From the NCBI GenBank assembly GCA_016716005.1, contig JADJXE010000001.1, forward strand, positions 3,237,001 through 3,301,000: a DNA stretch of 64,000 bases, read 5' to 3'. A model generated the notes under the pieces. That model was given only the letters and a program-made list of their open reading frames with translations. It searched no databases and was not told the DNA's origin. The position numbers and the translations under genes were made by a program. The stretch comes from Acidimicrobiales bacterium (GTDB taxonomy: Bacteria > Actinomycetota > Acidimicrobiia > Acidimicrobiales > JADJXE01). Below, piece after piece: positions 1 through 7,853 of the stretch; position 1 is the first letter of the stretch; each line of letters opens with the position of its first letter.

Positions 1-1
1 G

Positions 2-223
2 CTGGCCACGCCGGCGCCCGCCGGGCCGGGGGCGCCCGCCGAGGAGTTCTCGGCGGCGCGGGCGATGTCGGATGTCGAGCGGGTGGCCGAGGAGCCGCCA
101 CCGTCAGCCGCTCAGCTCAGAGCCCGAACACCCTCCGCGCGTTCTCGCTCAGGAAGAGCGTGCGCACCTCGGGGTCGAGGTCGAGCTCGTCGAGGCGTTC
201 CAGCGCTTGTGTCGGCGTGAGCA
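2..223 (+). pseudogene. Possible 5' fragment of an M28-type peptidase gene
   Basis: The frame is open from the window edge and reads a GC3-rich stretch with the string EEFSAARAMSDVERVAEEP. This resembles the N-terminal segment of M28 metallopeptidases (typically FSAxRAxxxxxxIAxxPHP). After about position 100 the resemblance stops, the expected PHPxGS continuation is absent, and the frame runs into arginine-rich sequence antisense to the next gene until a stop near 223. It may be the remnant of a truncated gene whose beginning lies outside the window. The match is short and from memory, so confidence is low. Confidence 0.25.
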
Positions 224-932
224 TCGGGTAGTTGGTGCCGAACATCACCTTGTGCCTCCCCCGGCCCTTCAGGTAGGCGACGAGCTCGGGCGGATAGCGG
301 TGCGCGGCGTACGCGCTGGTGTCGATGTAGACGTTCGGGTGCTTGTCCGCCACGGCGATCATCTCGGTGGTCCACGGGTAGCCGATGTGGCCGCACACGA
401 TCACGAGCTCGGGGAAGTCGATCGCCACCTGGTCGATGTAGGGGATCGGACGCCCTGTCTCGGACGGCCGCAGCGGCCCGGTGTGCCCCACCTGCGTGCA
501 GAACGGGATCCCGAGGTCCACACAGGTCGTGAACAGGGGGTAGAAGCGGCGGTCGGTGGGGGGGAGCTCCCACAGCCAAGGCACGACGCGGAGCGCCACG
601 AAGCCCTCGTCGACCCGACGACGGAGCTCGTTCACGGCCTTCATCGGTCGGCGCAGGTCGGCACCTGCCACGCCGCGAAGACGGTCGGGCCGCTCCCCGA
701 CGAAGCCCGCCACCTCGTCGTTCTCGATGAGCGGGCCCTCGGGGCCGTACCAGGCGGCCGTCAGCCCCAGGGTGACGCCACCCTCGTCCATGGCGGCGAT
801 CGTGGCCTGCAGTGGCGGCGCCTCCTCGACGTGCGTCAGGCCCGTCCAGCGCCGCAGCGACTCGAACATGTCGTGGTTCAGGTGGCGCAGCGTGGGGTGC
901 TGCATCCAGACGTCGATGATCCCCTGGCTCAC
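117..932 (-). CDS. Amidohydrolase family protein (TIM-barrel metal-dependent hydrolase)
   Basis: A 271-residue protein of the amidohydrolase 2 type (PF04909), probably a cytoplasmic hydrolase or decarboxylase-like enzyme. The start is a GTG giving MSQGIIDVWMQHPT; the family usually opens with a metal-binding DxHxH-type strand, and here it reads DVWMQH. Other family motifs are QVGHTGP near residue 165, CGHIGYPW near 207 and FGTNYPML near 243. In many relatives the last motif carries Asp (FGTDYP or FGSDYP); here it is Asn, so metal ligation may differ. Substrate cannot be told from sequence. It stands alone, with no partner in the same orientation inside the window. The fold is secure; the reaction is not. 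Confidence 0.8.
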   Translation of the reverse strand: MSQGIIDVWMQHPTLRHLNHDMFESLRRWTGLTHVEEAPPLQATIAAMDEGGVTLGLTAAWYGPEGPLIENDEVAGFVGERPDRLRGVAGADLRRPMKAVNELRRRVDEGFVALRVVPWLWELPPTDRRFYPLFTTCVDLGIPFCTQVGHTGPLRPSETGRPIPYIDQVAIDFPELVIVCGHIGYPWTTEMIAVADKHPNVYIDTSAYAAHRYPPELVAYLKGRGRHKVMFGTNYPMLTPTQALERLDELDLDPEVRTLFLSENARRVFGL

Positions 933-1042
933 GTGAGGATGGTCCCATGCCGGCGTAGGTCATGTCGGAGCCGGTGGCCCCGAGGTGCGCGAGCGCACCG
1001 AAACCCCGAGCCGAGCCGCGATCCGGGTGGGTCAGGGTCGCC

Positions 1043-1071
1043 TCTGTGCGCCGCACTCTCTCGGGCGTCCG
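1043..1071 (+). repeat. 29-bp direct repeat, copy 1
   Basis: A 29-base sequence identical to positions 2084-2112. It contains the short inverted repeat GTGCG-C-CGCAC. It lies in the intergenic space before the nitroreductase gene, and the second copy lies after that gene, both in the same orientation. Confidence 0.85.
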
Positions 1072-1191
1072 ACGACTCCGGCAATGCAGCCGCGACGCCT
1101 CCCCGGCCAGCCGAGCGATACCGTCGCCACCGTCGATGATGTTCCAACGCCGGAGGCGCCGAGACTGGCTGAGGGGATACGAAACGGTCAC

Positions 1192-1923
1192 ATGACGATC
1201 AGGGACAACGCCCCGGTCGGTCGCGGGGCGGTCGCCCGACGGGCCTTCCTCGCCGGCTTCGCCGCCACCGCGATCACACCGCTGCTCGGTGGCTGCCGGG
1301 GATCGCCGACACAGGAGGATGCCGTGACCGCCACGACCCGGACCGGATCGGTTGTCGAGTTCCCACCCCCGGTCGCCAGCTCGGTCGTCCTCGAGCGCAC
1401 CCTCGAGCGGCGGCGCTCGGTGCGGGCGTTCACCCCGGCCGCGCTCACCGACGCCGAGGTCGGTCAGCTGCTGTGGGCCGCACAGGGCGTCACCGCGGCC
1501 TGGGGCGGCCGCACCGCTCCGTCCGCGGGAGCGCTCTACCCCCTCGAGCTGCACGCGGTCACCCCGGGCCGGACACTCCGCTACCTGCCCGACCAGCACC
1601 GGGCTGAGGTCGTCACCGACGCGGACCTGCGGCCGGATCTCATGGCCGCCGCCGGAGGCCAAGAAGCGGTCGGCGCGGCGCCGCTCGTCGTCGCCGTCGT
1701 CGGCGTGCCGGCTCGTACGGCCACGAAGTACGGCGATCGCGCGACCCGCTATGTCGACCTCGAAGCCGGCCACGCCGCGCAGAACCTGCTGCTGCAGGCT
1801 GTCGCGCTCGATCTGGGCGCGGTCCCCATCGGGGCGTTCACCGACGACGAGGTGGCCCGGGTGCTCGCCCTCCCCGGCGGCCACCACCCCCGCTACCTGA
1901 TACCGGTCGGCCACCCCGGCTGA
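1192..1923 (+). CDS. SagB-type nitroreductase-family oxidoreductase, Tat-lipoprotein-like
   Basis: A 243-residue flavin-fold protein. Residues 16-17 are an Arg pair (ARRAFLAGFAA) followed by a hydrophobic stretch and a lipobox-like LGGC with Cys35, suggesting Tat export and lipid anchoring. The nitroreductase core begins with RRSVRAFTPAALTD, then GGRTAPSAGALYPLE, the layout of SagB-type FMN dehydrogenases that oxidise azolines in peptide maturation. The C-terminal part has AGHAAQNLLLQAVALDLGAVPIGAF, typical of the family. No YcaO or precursor-peptide gene is nearby, so a role in peptide modification is not supported; it could be a stand-alone periplasmic nitroreductase-like enzyme. The ATG at 1192 is chosen because the Tat signal follows directly. 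The gene sits between two copies of a 29-bp repeat. Confidence 0.75.
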   Translation: MTIRDNAPVGRGAVARRAFLAGFAATAITPLLGGCRGSPTQEDAVTATTRTGSVVEFPPPVASSVVLERTLERRRSVRAFTPAALTDAEVGQLLWAAQGVTAAWGGRTAPSAGALYPLELHAVTPGRTLRYLPDQHRAEVVTDADLRPDLMAAAGGQEAVGAAPLVVAVVGVPARTATKYGDRATRYVDLEAGHAAQNLLLQAVALDLGAVPIGAFTDDEVARVLALPGGHHPRYLIPVGHPG

Positions 1924-1994
1924 CCTCGGCCACCCTCGCGCGCCCCGGGCCGTGGCCATGCTCGGCGCCGCTGATCGGGTGGTCGTCGGCTCCG

Positions 1995-2010
1995 TCCGGA
2001 GATCTCCGGA
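1995..2010. promoter_or_regulatory. 16-bp perfect palindrome, possible operator
   Basis: TCCGGAGATCTCCGGA reads the same on both strands with no loop, which suits a dimeric DNA-binding protein better than a terminator. It lies between the nitroreductase stop and the start of the metallo-beta-lactamase gene, 131 bases before that start. No regulator gene adjoins it. Confidence 0.35.
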
Positions 2011-2040
2011 GCGGCGTCTCGCGGCGGTGCCCGCACCGCA

Positions 2041-2060
2041 GGTCGACGAGGATGTCGACC
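2041..2060. other. Inverted repeat (7-bp arms, 6-base spacer)
   Basis: The arms GGTCGAC and GTCGACC are separated by GAGGAT. It could be a small hairpin or a second binding site in the leader of the metallo-beta-lactamase gene. There is no T-run, so a classical terminator is not supported. Confidence 0.35.
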
Positions 2061-2083
2061 GGACGCAGCCGGTCTCCGCTCGA

Positions 2084-2112
2084 TCTGTGCGCCGCACTCT
2101 CTCGGGCGTCCG
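2084..2112 (+). repeat. 29-bp direct repeat, copy 2
   Basis: Identical over 29 bases to positions 1043-1071 and in the same orientation. It ends 29 bases before the start codon of the metallo-beta-lactamase gene. Confidence 0.85.
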
Positions 2113-2141
2113 GCGACGAGGCACACGGAGGTCCACAGGGC

Positions 2142-3437
2142 ATGGACGACCAGGACCCGGTCGAGCAGGTGCACAACGCCTACGGCGCGCCCCCGGGGTC
2201 GGGGATCTCGATGCCGCCGTACTACCTGCCGACGCCGTCGGTGCGGAACCGGAACAACTACTTCCCCCAGACCGAGACGCTCGGCGACGACGAGATGCGG
2301 ATCATCTTCATGGGGTCGAACCCGTGGCCGCCGCGGCTCAGCCAGGCCGGCACCTCGATGATGGTGGAGTGCGGCCCGGACAAGCGCTTCTTCTTCGACC
2401 TGGGACCCGGGTCGCTGCGCAACATCGTGGCCAACCAGGTGCCGGTGCCGGAGATCAACGACATCTTCATCACTCACCTGCACATCGATCACTACGGGGA
2501 CCTGCCCTATCTGTGGCAGTTCGCCCCGTTCAACGGCCGGTTCCGGCCGTTGCGGGTCTACGGCCCGTCCGGTCGCACGCCCGACATGGGCACCGCAGCC
2601 ATGTGTCATCACCTCCGGGAGATGGGGAAGTGGACGTCGGCGTGGGCGTTGGGGCCGATGGTCGACGGGTACGAGATCGACGTCACCGAGTTCGACTTCG
2701 AGGACGACGGCGGGATCGTCTACGACCGCGACGGGGTTCGGGTGATCCACTGGCGGCGCTCGCACGCCATCGACGGGGCCTCTGCCTACCGGCTCGACTG
2801 GAACGGGCTGTCCTTCGTGTGGACCGGTGACGGCAAGCCGGACCAGCTCACGGCGACGTACGCGAAGGGCGCCGACGTGTTCGTGACCGAGATGGCCGTC
2901 GACCTCGTGAACCTGTGGGCGCTCAAGCAAGGGGTGTCGCCCACGATCGGTGGTGCCGTCATCGACAACTTCCACACCCCGCACTACGGCGTCGGCTACC
3001 TGGCCAACCTGGTCCGACCACGCCTGGCCATGGCCACCCACGTCTCGTTCGACCGGGAGCTGGTGGGCGAGATGATCGCCGGGATCCGCACCCACTACCG
3101 GGGGATGTTCGCGTTCGGCATCGACCACACCGTCGTCAACGTCACCAAGGACCGGGTGTGGATCCGGGAGGCGGCCCTGCCGGACAGCACCAACATCACG
3201 CGGCCGGCCCCCGAGCGGCTGTTGGAGGACATGTTCGAGGGCGAGCCGCCGCCGGCGGGGATGGTGAGGAACCCGTTCTTCGCCCACCAGAGCCAGTCGG
3301 TGCGCGACCTCGAGATCGACCCGGCGCTGTTCACGCCGGCGGACCAGATGCGCCCCTGGTACCGGCCGGTGGGGGAGGAGTTCCCGATGGATGCGCAGAA
3401 CCTGCTCCAGGGCGGCGGCAACCCGCTGGAGTCGTGA
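2142..3437 (+). CDS. MBL-fold metallo-hydrolase, GntH-like
   Basis: A 431-residue metallo-beta-lactamase-fold hydrolase. The signature HLHIDHYGD (HxHxDH) binds a di-metal centre, and a later HTPHYG supplies another ligand. The N-terminal part YFPQTETLGDDEMRIIFMGS and the RLSQAGTS segment resemble a group of RNase Z-like hydrolases that includes the guanitoxin-pathway protein GntH; that assignment is by memory and the substrate is unknown. The ATG at 2142 has a GGAGG at 2126-2130. The longer in-frame start at 2052 would run through the 29-bp repeat and is less likely. The stop overlaps the next start (TGATG), so it is translated together with a COG0523 GTPase that may deliver its metal. Confidence 0.85.
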   Translation: MDDQDPVEQVHNAYGAPPGSGISMPPYYLPTPSVRNRNNYFPQTETLGDDEMRIIFMGSNPWPPRLSQAGTSMMVECGPDKRFFFDLGPGSLRNIVANQVPVPEINDIFITHLHIDHYGDLPYLWQFAPFNGRFRPLRVYGPSGRTPDMGTAAMCHHLREMGKWTSAWALGPMVDGYEIDVTEFDFEDDGGIVYDRDGVRVIHWRRSHAIDGASAYRLDWNGLSFVWTGDGKPDQLTATYAKGADVFVTEMAVDLVNLWALKQGVSPTIGGAVIDNFHTPHYGVGYLANLVRPRLAMATHVSFDRELVGEMIAGIRTHYRGMFAFGIDHTVVNVTKDRVWIREAALPDSTNITRPAPERLLEDMFEGEPPPAGMVRNPFFAHQSQSVRDLEIDPALFTPADQMRPWYRPVGEEFPMDAQNLLQGGGNPLES

Positions 3438-4414
3438 TGGCCCGGGTCCCGCTGACGGTGCTGACGGGCTTCCTGGGGGCGGGCAAGACGACGCTGCTCA
3501 ACCGGATCCTCACCGGCTCCCACGGCCGTCGCGTGGCCGTGCTGGTCAACGACTTCGGTTCGGTCGACGTCGACGGCGACCTCGTCGTGCGCGCCGAGGG
3601 CGACGTGGTGAGCCTCGCCAACGGCTGCGTGTGCTGCACCATCCGCGACGACCTGGTCGCCTCCGTGCTGACGGTCCTCGACCGGCCGGAGCGGCCCGAG
3701 CACGTGGTGCTCGAGGCGAGCGGCGTCGCCGACCCGATGGGCATCGTCGCGACGTTCAACAACCCCGGCCTGGAGCGCCTGCGGCTCGACGGAGTGCTGT
3801 GCGTGGTCGATGCCGAGCAGGTGTTCGACGTGGAGGTGCATCGCGACCTGAAGCTGCTGCAGATGGCCTGTGCGGACCTCGTCGTGCTCAACAAGGTCGA
3901 CCTGGCGGGCCCCGACGGGGTCGCCCGCTGCCGGGCCTGGCTCGACGAGCGCTTCCACCGGTACCGGCTCGTCGAGTCGACCCGGGGCGACGTCCCGGTC
4001 GAGGTCCTCCTGGGCACGCGGCTCACCGAGCCCGGGCCGGACGATGCGCGGGCCGGTGGTGGGGCGTCGCCGTGCCCCGCCGAGTGCCCCGACCCAGCAC
4101 ACGGCCACGGCGGGAACCACGGCGCGGCGTTCGGGACCTGGACGTGGCGGAGCGACGTGCCGCTGTCGGCGGCGTTGCTGCGCGATGTCGCGGGCCGCCT
4201 CCCCGCCGACGTCTACCGGGCCAAGGGGATCGTGCACACGGCCGACGACCCGGGCCGGCGGACCGTGCTGCAGGTGGTGGGTCGGCGGGTGGAGCTGGAG
4301 CCGGGAGCACCGTGGGGCGACACGCCACCGGACACCCGCATCGTGGCCATCGGTGCCCCCGGTGCCCTCACCTCTGCTGGCCTGGCGGCGCACTTCGGGT
4401 CGACCACCGCCTGA
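3437..4414 (+). CDS. COG0523 (CobW/YjiA-type) GTPase, putative metallochaperone
   Basis: A 325-residue G3E-family GTPase. Residues 11-19 form the P-loop GFLGAGKTT, residues 64-67 the CVCC metal-binding motif (CxCC), and NKVD near 149-152 gives guanine specificity. The insert PAECPDPAHGHGGNHG, rich in His and Cys, precedes the C-terminal CobW_C domain and probably binds Zn or another metal. COG0523 proteins load metal into partner enzymes or manage zinc shortage. The start overlaps the stop of the MBL hydrolase by one base (TGATG), so the most natural client is that enzyme. No Zur-type operator was recognised. Confidence 0.9.
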   Translation: MARVPLTVLTGFLGAGKTTLLNRILTGSHGRRVAVLVNDFGSVDVDGDLVVRAEGDVVSLANGCVCCTIRDDLVASVLTVLDRPERPEHVVLEASGVADPMGIVATFNNPGLERLRLDGVLCVVDAEQVFDVEVHRDLKLLQMACADLVVLNKVDLAGPDGVARCRAWLDERFHRYRLVESTRGDVPVEVLLGTRLTEPGPDDARAGGGASPCPAECPDPAHGHGGNHGAAFGTWTWRSDVPLSAALLRDVAGRLPADVYRAKGIVHTADDPGRRTVLQVVGRRVELEPGAPWGDTPPDTRIVAIGAPGALTSAGLAAHFGSTTA

Positions 4415-4441
4415 TCCGACCGCCGCCGCGGGTGGATGCCA

Positions 4442-4663
4442 TCACCCGGTGGTGAGCAGCTCTGCGCTGACGCCCCCCACAGGAGGGCGGCGTCTTCCTC
4501 GACCAGGATGAACGATCACCCGCCACGGCACCGGCGTGGGCGACTCGTTGACGTACAGGCCGTGGGCGGTCGCCTGCAGCCGACCGTCGGGCAGCCGGGT
4601 CACCTCTTCGAGGAGCGGGAATCCCTGCTGGCCGCACCGGGCGTGTGCGCCTACTCCGGCCAC
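4442..4663 (-). CDS. Possible small ORF downstream of capA-like gene
   Basis: A 73-codon reading frame opening with GTG two bases after the stop of the CapA-like gene. Its centre reads LPDGRLQATAHGLYVNES with GC-rich third positions and a protein-like composition. I do not recognise a family. There is no convincing ribosome binding site. It could be a real small protein coupled to the upstream gene, a relic, or chance. Confidence 0.3.
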   Translation of the reverse strand: MAGVGAHARCGQQGFPLLEEVTRLPDGRLQATAHGLYVNESPTPVPWRVIVHPGRGRRRPPVGGVSAELLTTG

Positions 4664-4665
4664 GT

Positions 4666-5646
4666 TCAGGGGGAGGCTCGCTGTTCCTCCTCGGGCTCGA
4701 GGCGCACCACCAACCGGCCGTCGCGGGCCTCCACCTGCGTGCCGAGGGCTGCGCAGGCGGAGCGGAAGCGGGCCGTGATCCACGTCGCCTCGTCGGGTCC
4801 GGCCAGGCGGGTGTGGCAGAAGTCGAGGGCGAGGGGGACGGCCTCCACGGAGACGGGGCGGGCACGGTCGAGCGACACCATCCACAGCAGGCCGAGGTCG
4901 TTGCGCAGGACCGGGTCGACGGCGTAGTCGTCGATGAAGTCGCCGAGGTCGTAGAGCACCCGGTCGGCAACGCCGTGGAACACGTGGGCCGAGTGGCCGG
5001 CCACGAGCGTCGCACCCGCCTCCCGCAGGGCCCGGGCGGCACGGCGGACGTGCGGCACCGGCTCGGCCACCATGTTGGGGCCCCAGTGCGGCGTCACCAG
5101 CACGGCATCGGCGGCCGACGCGGTGACCGTCTCCCGCAGCCAGCCAGGGATGCCGTCGTGCAGGGCGTCGTACGCGACCCCGGGCGTGTCGGGGCCGGCG
5201 GCGAAACCGCAGGGATGGTCCGTGACGCCAACCACGTCGAGGCTGAGGCAACCTGACCGCAGGGTGACCCGCCGGCGGGCCGCCTGCTCGTCCGGCCCCG
5301 CTCCCACCCACTGGATGCCCGCCTCGGCCAGGTGACGGAAGGTGTCGAGCAGCGCGTCGACGCCGTAGTCGAGGGCGTGGTTGTTGGCCAGCGTCACGCA
5401 GTCGACGCCGAGGTCGGCCAGTACGGTGGCTGCCACCGGCGGAGCCCGGAAGAAGAAGGGCTTCCCGGGGGCCGGCCACCGTGCCCCTCGGTCGGAGATG
5501 GCGCACTCGAGGTTGACCACGGCCAGATCGGCGCCACGGACCATCTCGGCGAGGCAGTGATCGAACAGCACCGCGCCGGGATCACGCGCCAGCACCTCGC
5601 CGACCGTGCGGCCGAGCATCGTGTCGCCGGCGAGGGCCAGCCTCAC
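4666..5646 (-). CDS. CapA family protein (PGA_cap metallophosphatase fold)
   Basis: A 326-residue CapA/PgsA-like protein of the calcineurin-like phosphoesterase superfamily (PF09587). Metal-site motifs occur in the usual order: GDTMLGR (residues 7-13), NLECAI, ANNHALDYG, TPHWGPN and AGHSAHVFHG. Unlike Bacillus CapA there is no N-terminal membrane anchor or signal, so it may be cytosolic. No polyglutamate synthase genes are nearby, so capsule synthesis is not implied. The GTG start overlaps the stop of the upstream phosphoribosyltransferase-hydrolase gene by four bases (GTGA), so the two are co-translated. The exact substrate is unknown. Confidence 0.85.
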   Translation of the reverse strand: MRLALAGDTMLGRTVGEVLARDPGAVLFDHCLAEMVRGADLAVVNLECAISDRGARWPAPGKPFFFRAPPVAATVLADLGVDCVTLANNHALDYGVDALLDTFRHLAEAGIQWVGAGPDEQAARRRVTLRSGCLSLDVVGVTDHPCGFAAGPDTPGVAYDALHDGIPGWLRETVTASAADAVLVTPHWGPNMVAEPVPHVRRAARALREAGATLVAGHSAHVFHGVADRVLYDLGDFIDDYAVDPVLRNDLGLLWMVSLDRARPVSVEAVPLALDFCHTRLAGPDEATWITARFRSACAALGTQVEARDGRLVVRLEPEEEQRASP

Positions 5647-6971
5647 GGCCGTGCGCCGGTGCCGGCCGGGGCGGCGGCGAAGTGCGACCGGAACCAGTCC
5701 CGGGCCAGGCCGGCTGCCGCCTCGAGGGTCCCCGGCTCCTCGAAGAGGTGCGTGGCGCCGGGGACCACCGCCACCTCGTGCTCGCAGCGCAGCCGGGCGG
5801 CGGCCTCGTGGTTCAGGTCCAGCACGACGACGTCGTGACCCCCGACGACGAGCAGCGTGGGTGCGCGCACGGCGCCCAGTCGCGGTCCGGCCAGGTCGGG
5901 CCGCCCGCCCCGAGACACCACGGCGGTGACGTCGGCCCCAGGCTCGGTGGCGGCCCAGAGCGCCGCGGCCGCGCCGGTGCTGGCGCCGAAGAAGCCGACG
6001 GGGAGCCCGGCGGTCTCGGGCTGCGTGCGGAGCCAGGCCCGGACCTCGGCCAGCCGGCGGCCGAGCAGGTCGATGTCGAACACGTTGGCCCGATCCCGTT
6101 CCTCCTCGGCGGTGAGCAGGTCGAAGAGCAGCGTCCCGAGCCCCGCCTCCTGCAGCACGGCGGCCACGTAGCGGTTCCGTGGGCTGTGGCGGCTGCTGCC
6201 GCTGCCGTGGGCGAACACCACGACGCCCGCGGCGGCCTGGGGCACGGAGAGGTGGCCCGGCAGGCGGACGGTGCCGGCCTGCACCGTCACGTCGCGGTCC
6301 ACCGCCGGCGGGTCAGCCCCGGTTGCCAATGCCCAGCGGGCGGCGGCGGCGTCGAGCACCCGCACCACCTCCTCGTCGGGCACCTGGCCGAAGTCCACGT
6401 AGAACTGGCCGATGGCGAAGAAGGGCTCCGGCGTGTCGAGAATCACGAGCTCGTCGCAGTCGCCGGCGAGGCGCTCGGCCGTGTCGGGGGGCGCCACCGG
6501 AGCCGCGAGCACGACGCGCGTGGCCCCCTCGGCCCTGGCCACCTGGCAGGCGGCGCGCGCCGTCGACCCGGTGGCGATGCCGTCGTCGACGACGATCACC
6601 GTGCGTCCCGCCAGCGTCACCCGGGGGCGCCCGGCACGGAACCGGGTTGCCCGCCGGTCCACCTCGGCGCGCTCTCGCGCCTCGATGGCCTCGAGGGCGT
6701 CGTCGTTCACGCCGGACAGGGCGAGGACCTCGCGGTTCAGGACGCGGATCCCGTCCTCGCCCACGGCGCCCATGGCCAGCTCGGGCTGGTAGGGCACACC
6801 GAGCTTGCGCACCACGATCACGTCGAGTGGTGCGTCGATCGCCACGGCGACCTCGTCGGCCACGGGGACCCCTCCCCGGGGCAGCCCCACCACGACGGCG
6901 CCGGAGCCCCGCAGGTGCCCGAGTGCCGCCCCCAGCCGCCGGCCGGCGTCGACGCGATCCGAGAAGACCAT
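5643..6971 (-). CDS. Phosphoribosyltransferase / dienelactone hydrolase-like fusion
   Basis: A two-domain protein of 442 residues. Residues 1-215 form a PRTase type I domain with VGLPRGGVPVA near 32 and the PRPP-binding loop VIVVDDGIATGSTA near 128-141. Residues 235-435 form an alpha/beta hydrolase with the nucleophile elbow GFFGASTG (GxSxG), an acid in the VVGGHDVVV strand and a late catalytic His in PGATHLFEEPG. Similar fusions are known in actinobacteria, but their substrates are undefined. The ATG at 6971 is preferred because AGGAGG ends seven bases before it; the in-frame GTG at 6977 lies too close to that site. It overlaps the CapA-like gene. Confidence 0.85.
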   Translation of the reverse strand: MVFSDRVDAGRRLGAALGHLRGSGAVVVGLPRGGVPVADEVAVAIDAPLDVIVVRKLGVPYQPELAMGAVGEDGIRVLNREVLALSGVNDDALEAIEARERAEVDRRATRFRAGRPRVTLAGRTVIVVDDGIATGSTARAACQVARAEGATRVVLAAPVAPPDTAERLAGDCDELVILDTPEPFFAIGQFYVDFGQVPDEEVVRVLDAAAARWALATGADPPAVDRDVTVQAGTVRLPGHLSVPQAAAGVVVFAHGSGSSRHSPRNRYVAAVLQEAGLGTLLFDLLTAEEERDRANVFDIDLLGRRLAEVRAWLRTQPETAGLPVGFFGASTGAAAALWAATEPGADVTAVVSRGGRPDLAGPRLGAVRAPTLLVVGGHDVVVLDLNHEAAARLRCEHEVAVVPGATHLFEEPGTLEAAAGLARDWFRSHFAAAPAGTGARP

Positions 6972-7066
6972 CGTCACGCCTCCTTCTTCGCGTAGCCCTC
7001 CGCCATGCGCAGGGCGAGCGCTCCAAGTCCACCGTCCGCGCCACGAGGCCCGCCGTCAAGGGTGCC

Positions 7067-7124
7067 CCCGGTTTCGTTGGACGTCCTCGTGCGTCTGCAC
7101 GGGGTGAGCGTCCAGCAACCCGGG
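7067..7124 (-). terminator. Imperfect hairpin with nested hairpin, possible terminator
   Basis: The outer arms are near 7067-7083 (CCCGG...TTGGACG) and 7109-7124 (CGTCC...CCCGGG), with a few mismatches. The loop contains a smaller CGTGC/GCACG stem. It follows the end of the minus-strand SRPBCC gene by 15 bases. There is no U-tract, so termination is uncertain. Confidence 0.35.
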
Positions 7125-7139
7125 GGGGCCGGGGGGAGC

Positions 7140-7784
7140 TCAGCGGTTCTCGGCGCGCTGCTTGAGCATGGCGAACTGGCGGGTCTGCATCACCCAGTGC
7201 GACGGCTCCAGGACCACCGCGCTCAGGGCCGGTCGCAGCCACGGCGGGCGCAGCGCCCAGTGGCCGCTCACCACCAGGCGGGTGCGGTCGCCGGGGAGCG
7301 GCTCGAGGAGGAATCCCCACGTGGAGTCCGTGAAGGCCCGCGGGGGCGGGCCGGTGGGATCGAACGGCGCCCCCCGCAGGTCGAGCGACATCCGCAGACA
7401 GAGGAAGCGCTCGGGCTCGATCGCCGCCACCTCCCACCACTCGCTGCCGTCCGGCTTGGCCGTGAAGTGGTCGCCCACGGCGATCTGCTGCCACTCCGGG
7501 TGGATGCGCTCGGTGCTGCGCCGGCCGAAGTTGTCGAGGCGGTCCCAGCTGTACCAGCCACCCCGGTCGACGCCCATCTGCACGAGCCACGGCCACACGG
7601 CGGACGGGGGGGCGTCGATCGTCACGGCCATGGTCGGGCTGCGGACGCCGTCGGGGATCAGATCGGCACCGGGGAACGGCCGGCGTACCTCCTCGTCCGT
7701 GGCCCCCCAGCGCACGAGCCGGGGACGGACCGCGACCAGGTAGGCGGCCACCAGGCCGACGAGGGCGGCGAGCCAACGACGCAC
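7140..7784 (-). CDS. Membrane-anchored SRPBCC-family protein, copy 1
   Basis: About 214 residues if started at the GTG at 7784. An N-terminal membrane helix (RRWLAALVGLVAAYLVAV) is followed by the sequence RPRLVRWGATDEE and a START/Bet v1-like SRPBCC domain (AVTIDAPPSAVWPWLVQMG, GGWYSWDRLDN). The domain forms a hydrophobic pocket, so lipid or hydrophobic ligand handling is plausible. It is paralogous to the gene ending at 16026, which shares RWGATDxE and WPWxVQMG. The reading frame stays open to 7925, but the upstream part is arginine- and serine-rich and lacks resemblance to the paralogue, which supports the shorter start. Its function is not known. Confidence 0.75.
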   Translation of the reverse strand: MRRWLAALVGLVAAYLVAVRPRLVRWGATDEEVRRPFPGADLIPDGVRSPTMAVTIDAPPSAVWPWLVQMGVDRGGWYSWDRLDNFGRRSTERIHPEWQQIAVGDHFTAKPDGSEWWEVAAIEPERFLCLRMSLDLRGAPFDPTGPPPRAFTDSTWGFLLEPLPGDRTRLVVSGHWALRPPWLRPALSAVVLEPSHWVMQTRQFAMLKQRAENR

Positions 7785-7853
7785 GATGCCCCACGCGTAC
7801 CGCGGCGGGTGTCGGTGGCGCAACCCGCCGCCGCTGCGGTCCGCCTGACTTTG

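Noticed and set aside
985..1191. N-terminal extension of the nitroreductase gene to 985
   Set aside because: The extension runs through the 29-bp repeat and would place the twin-Arg signal 85 residues from the start.
1893..3287. A 464-codon minus-strand open frame opposite the MBL gene
   Set aside because: The plus-strand frame carries the HxHxDH motif and a ribosome binding site; the minus frame has no recognisable domain.
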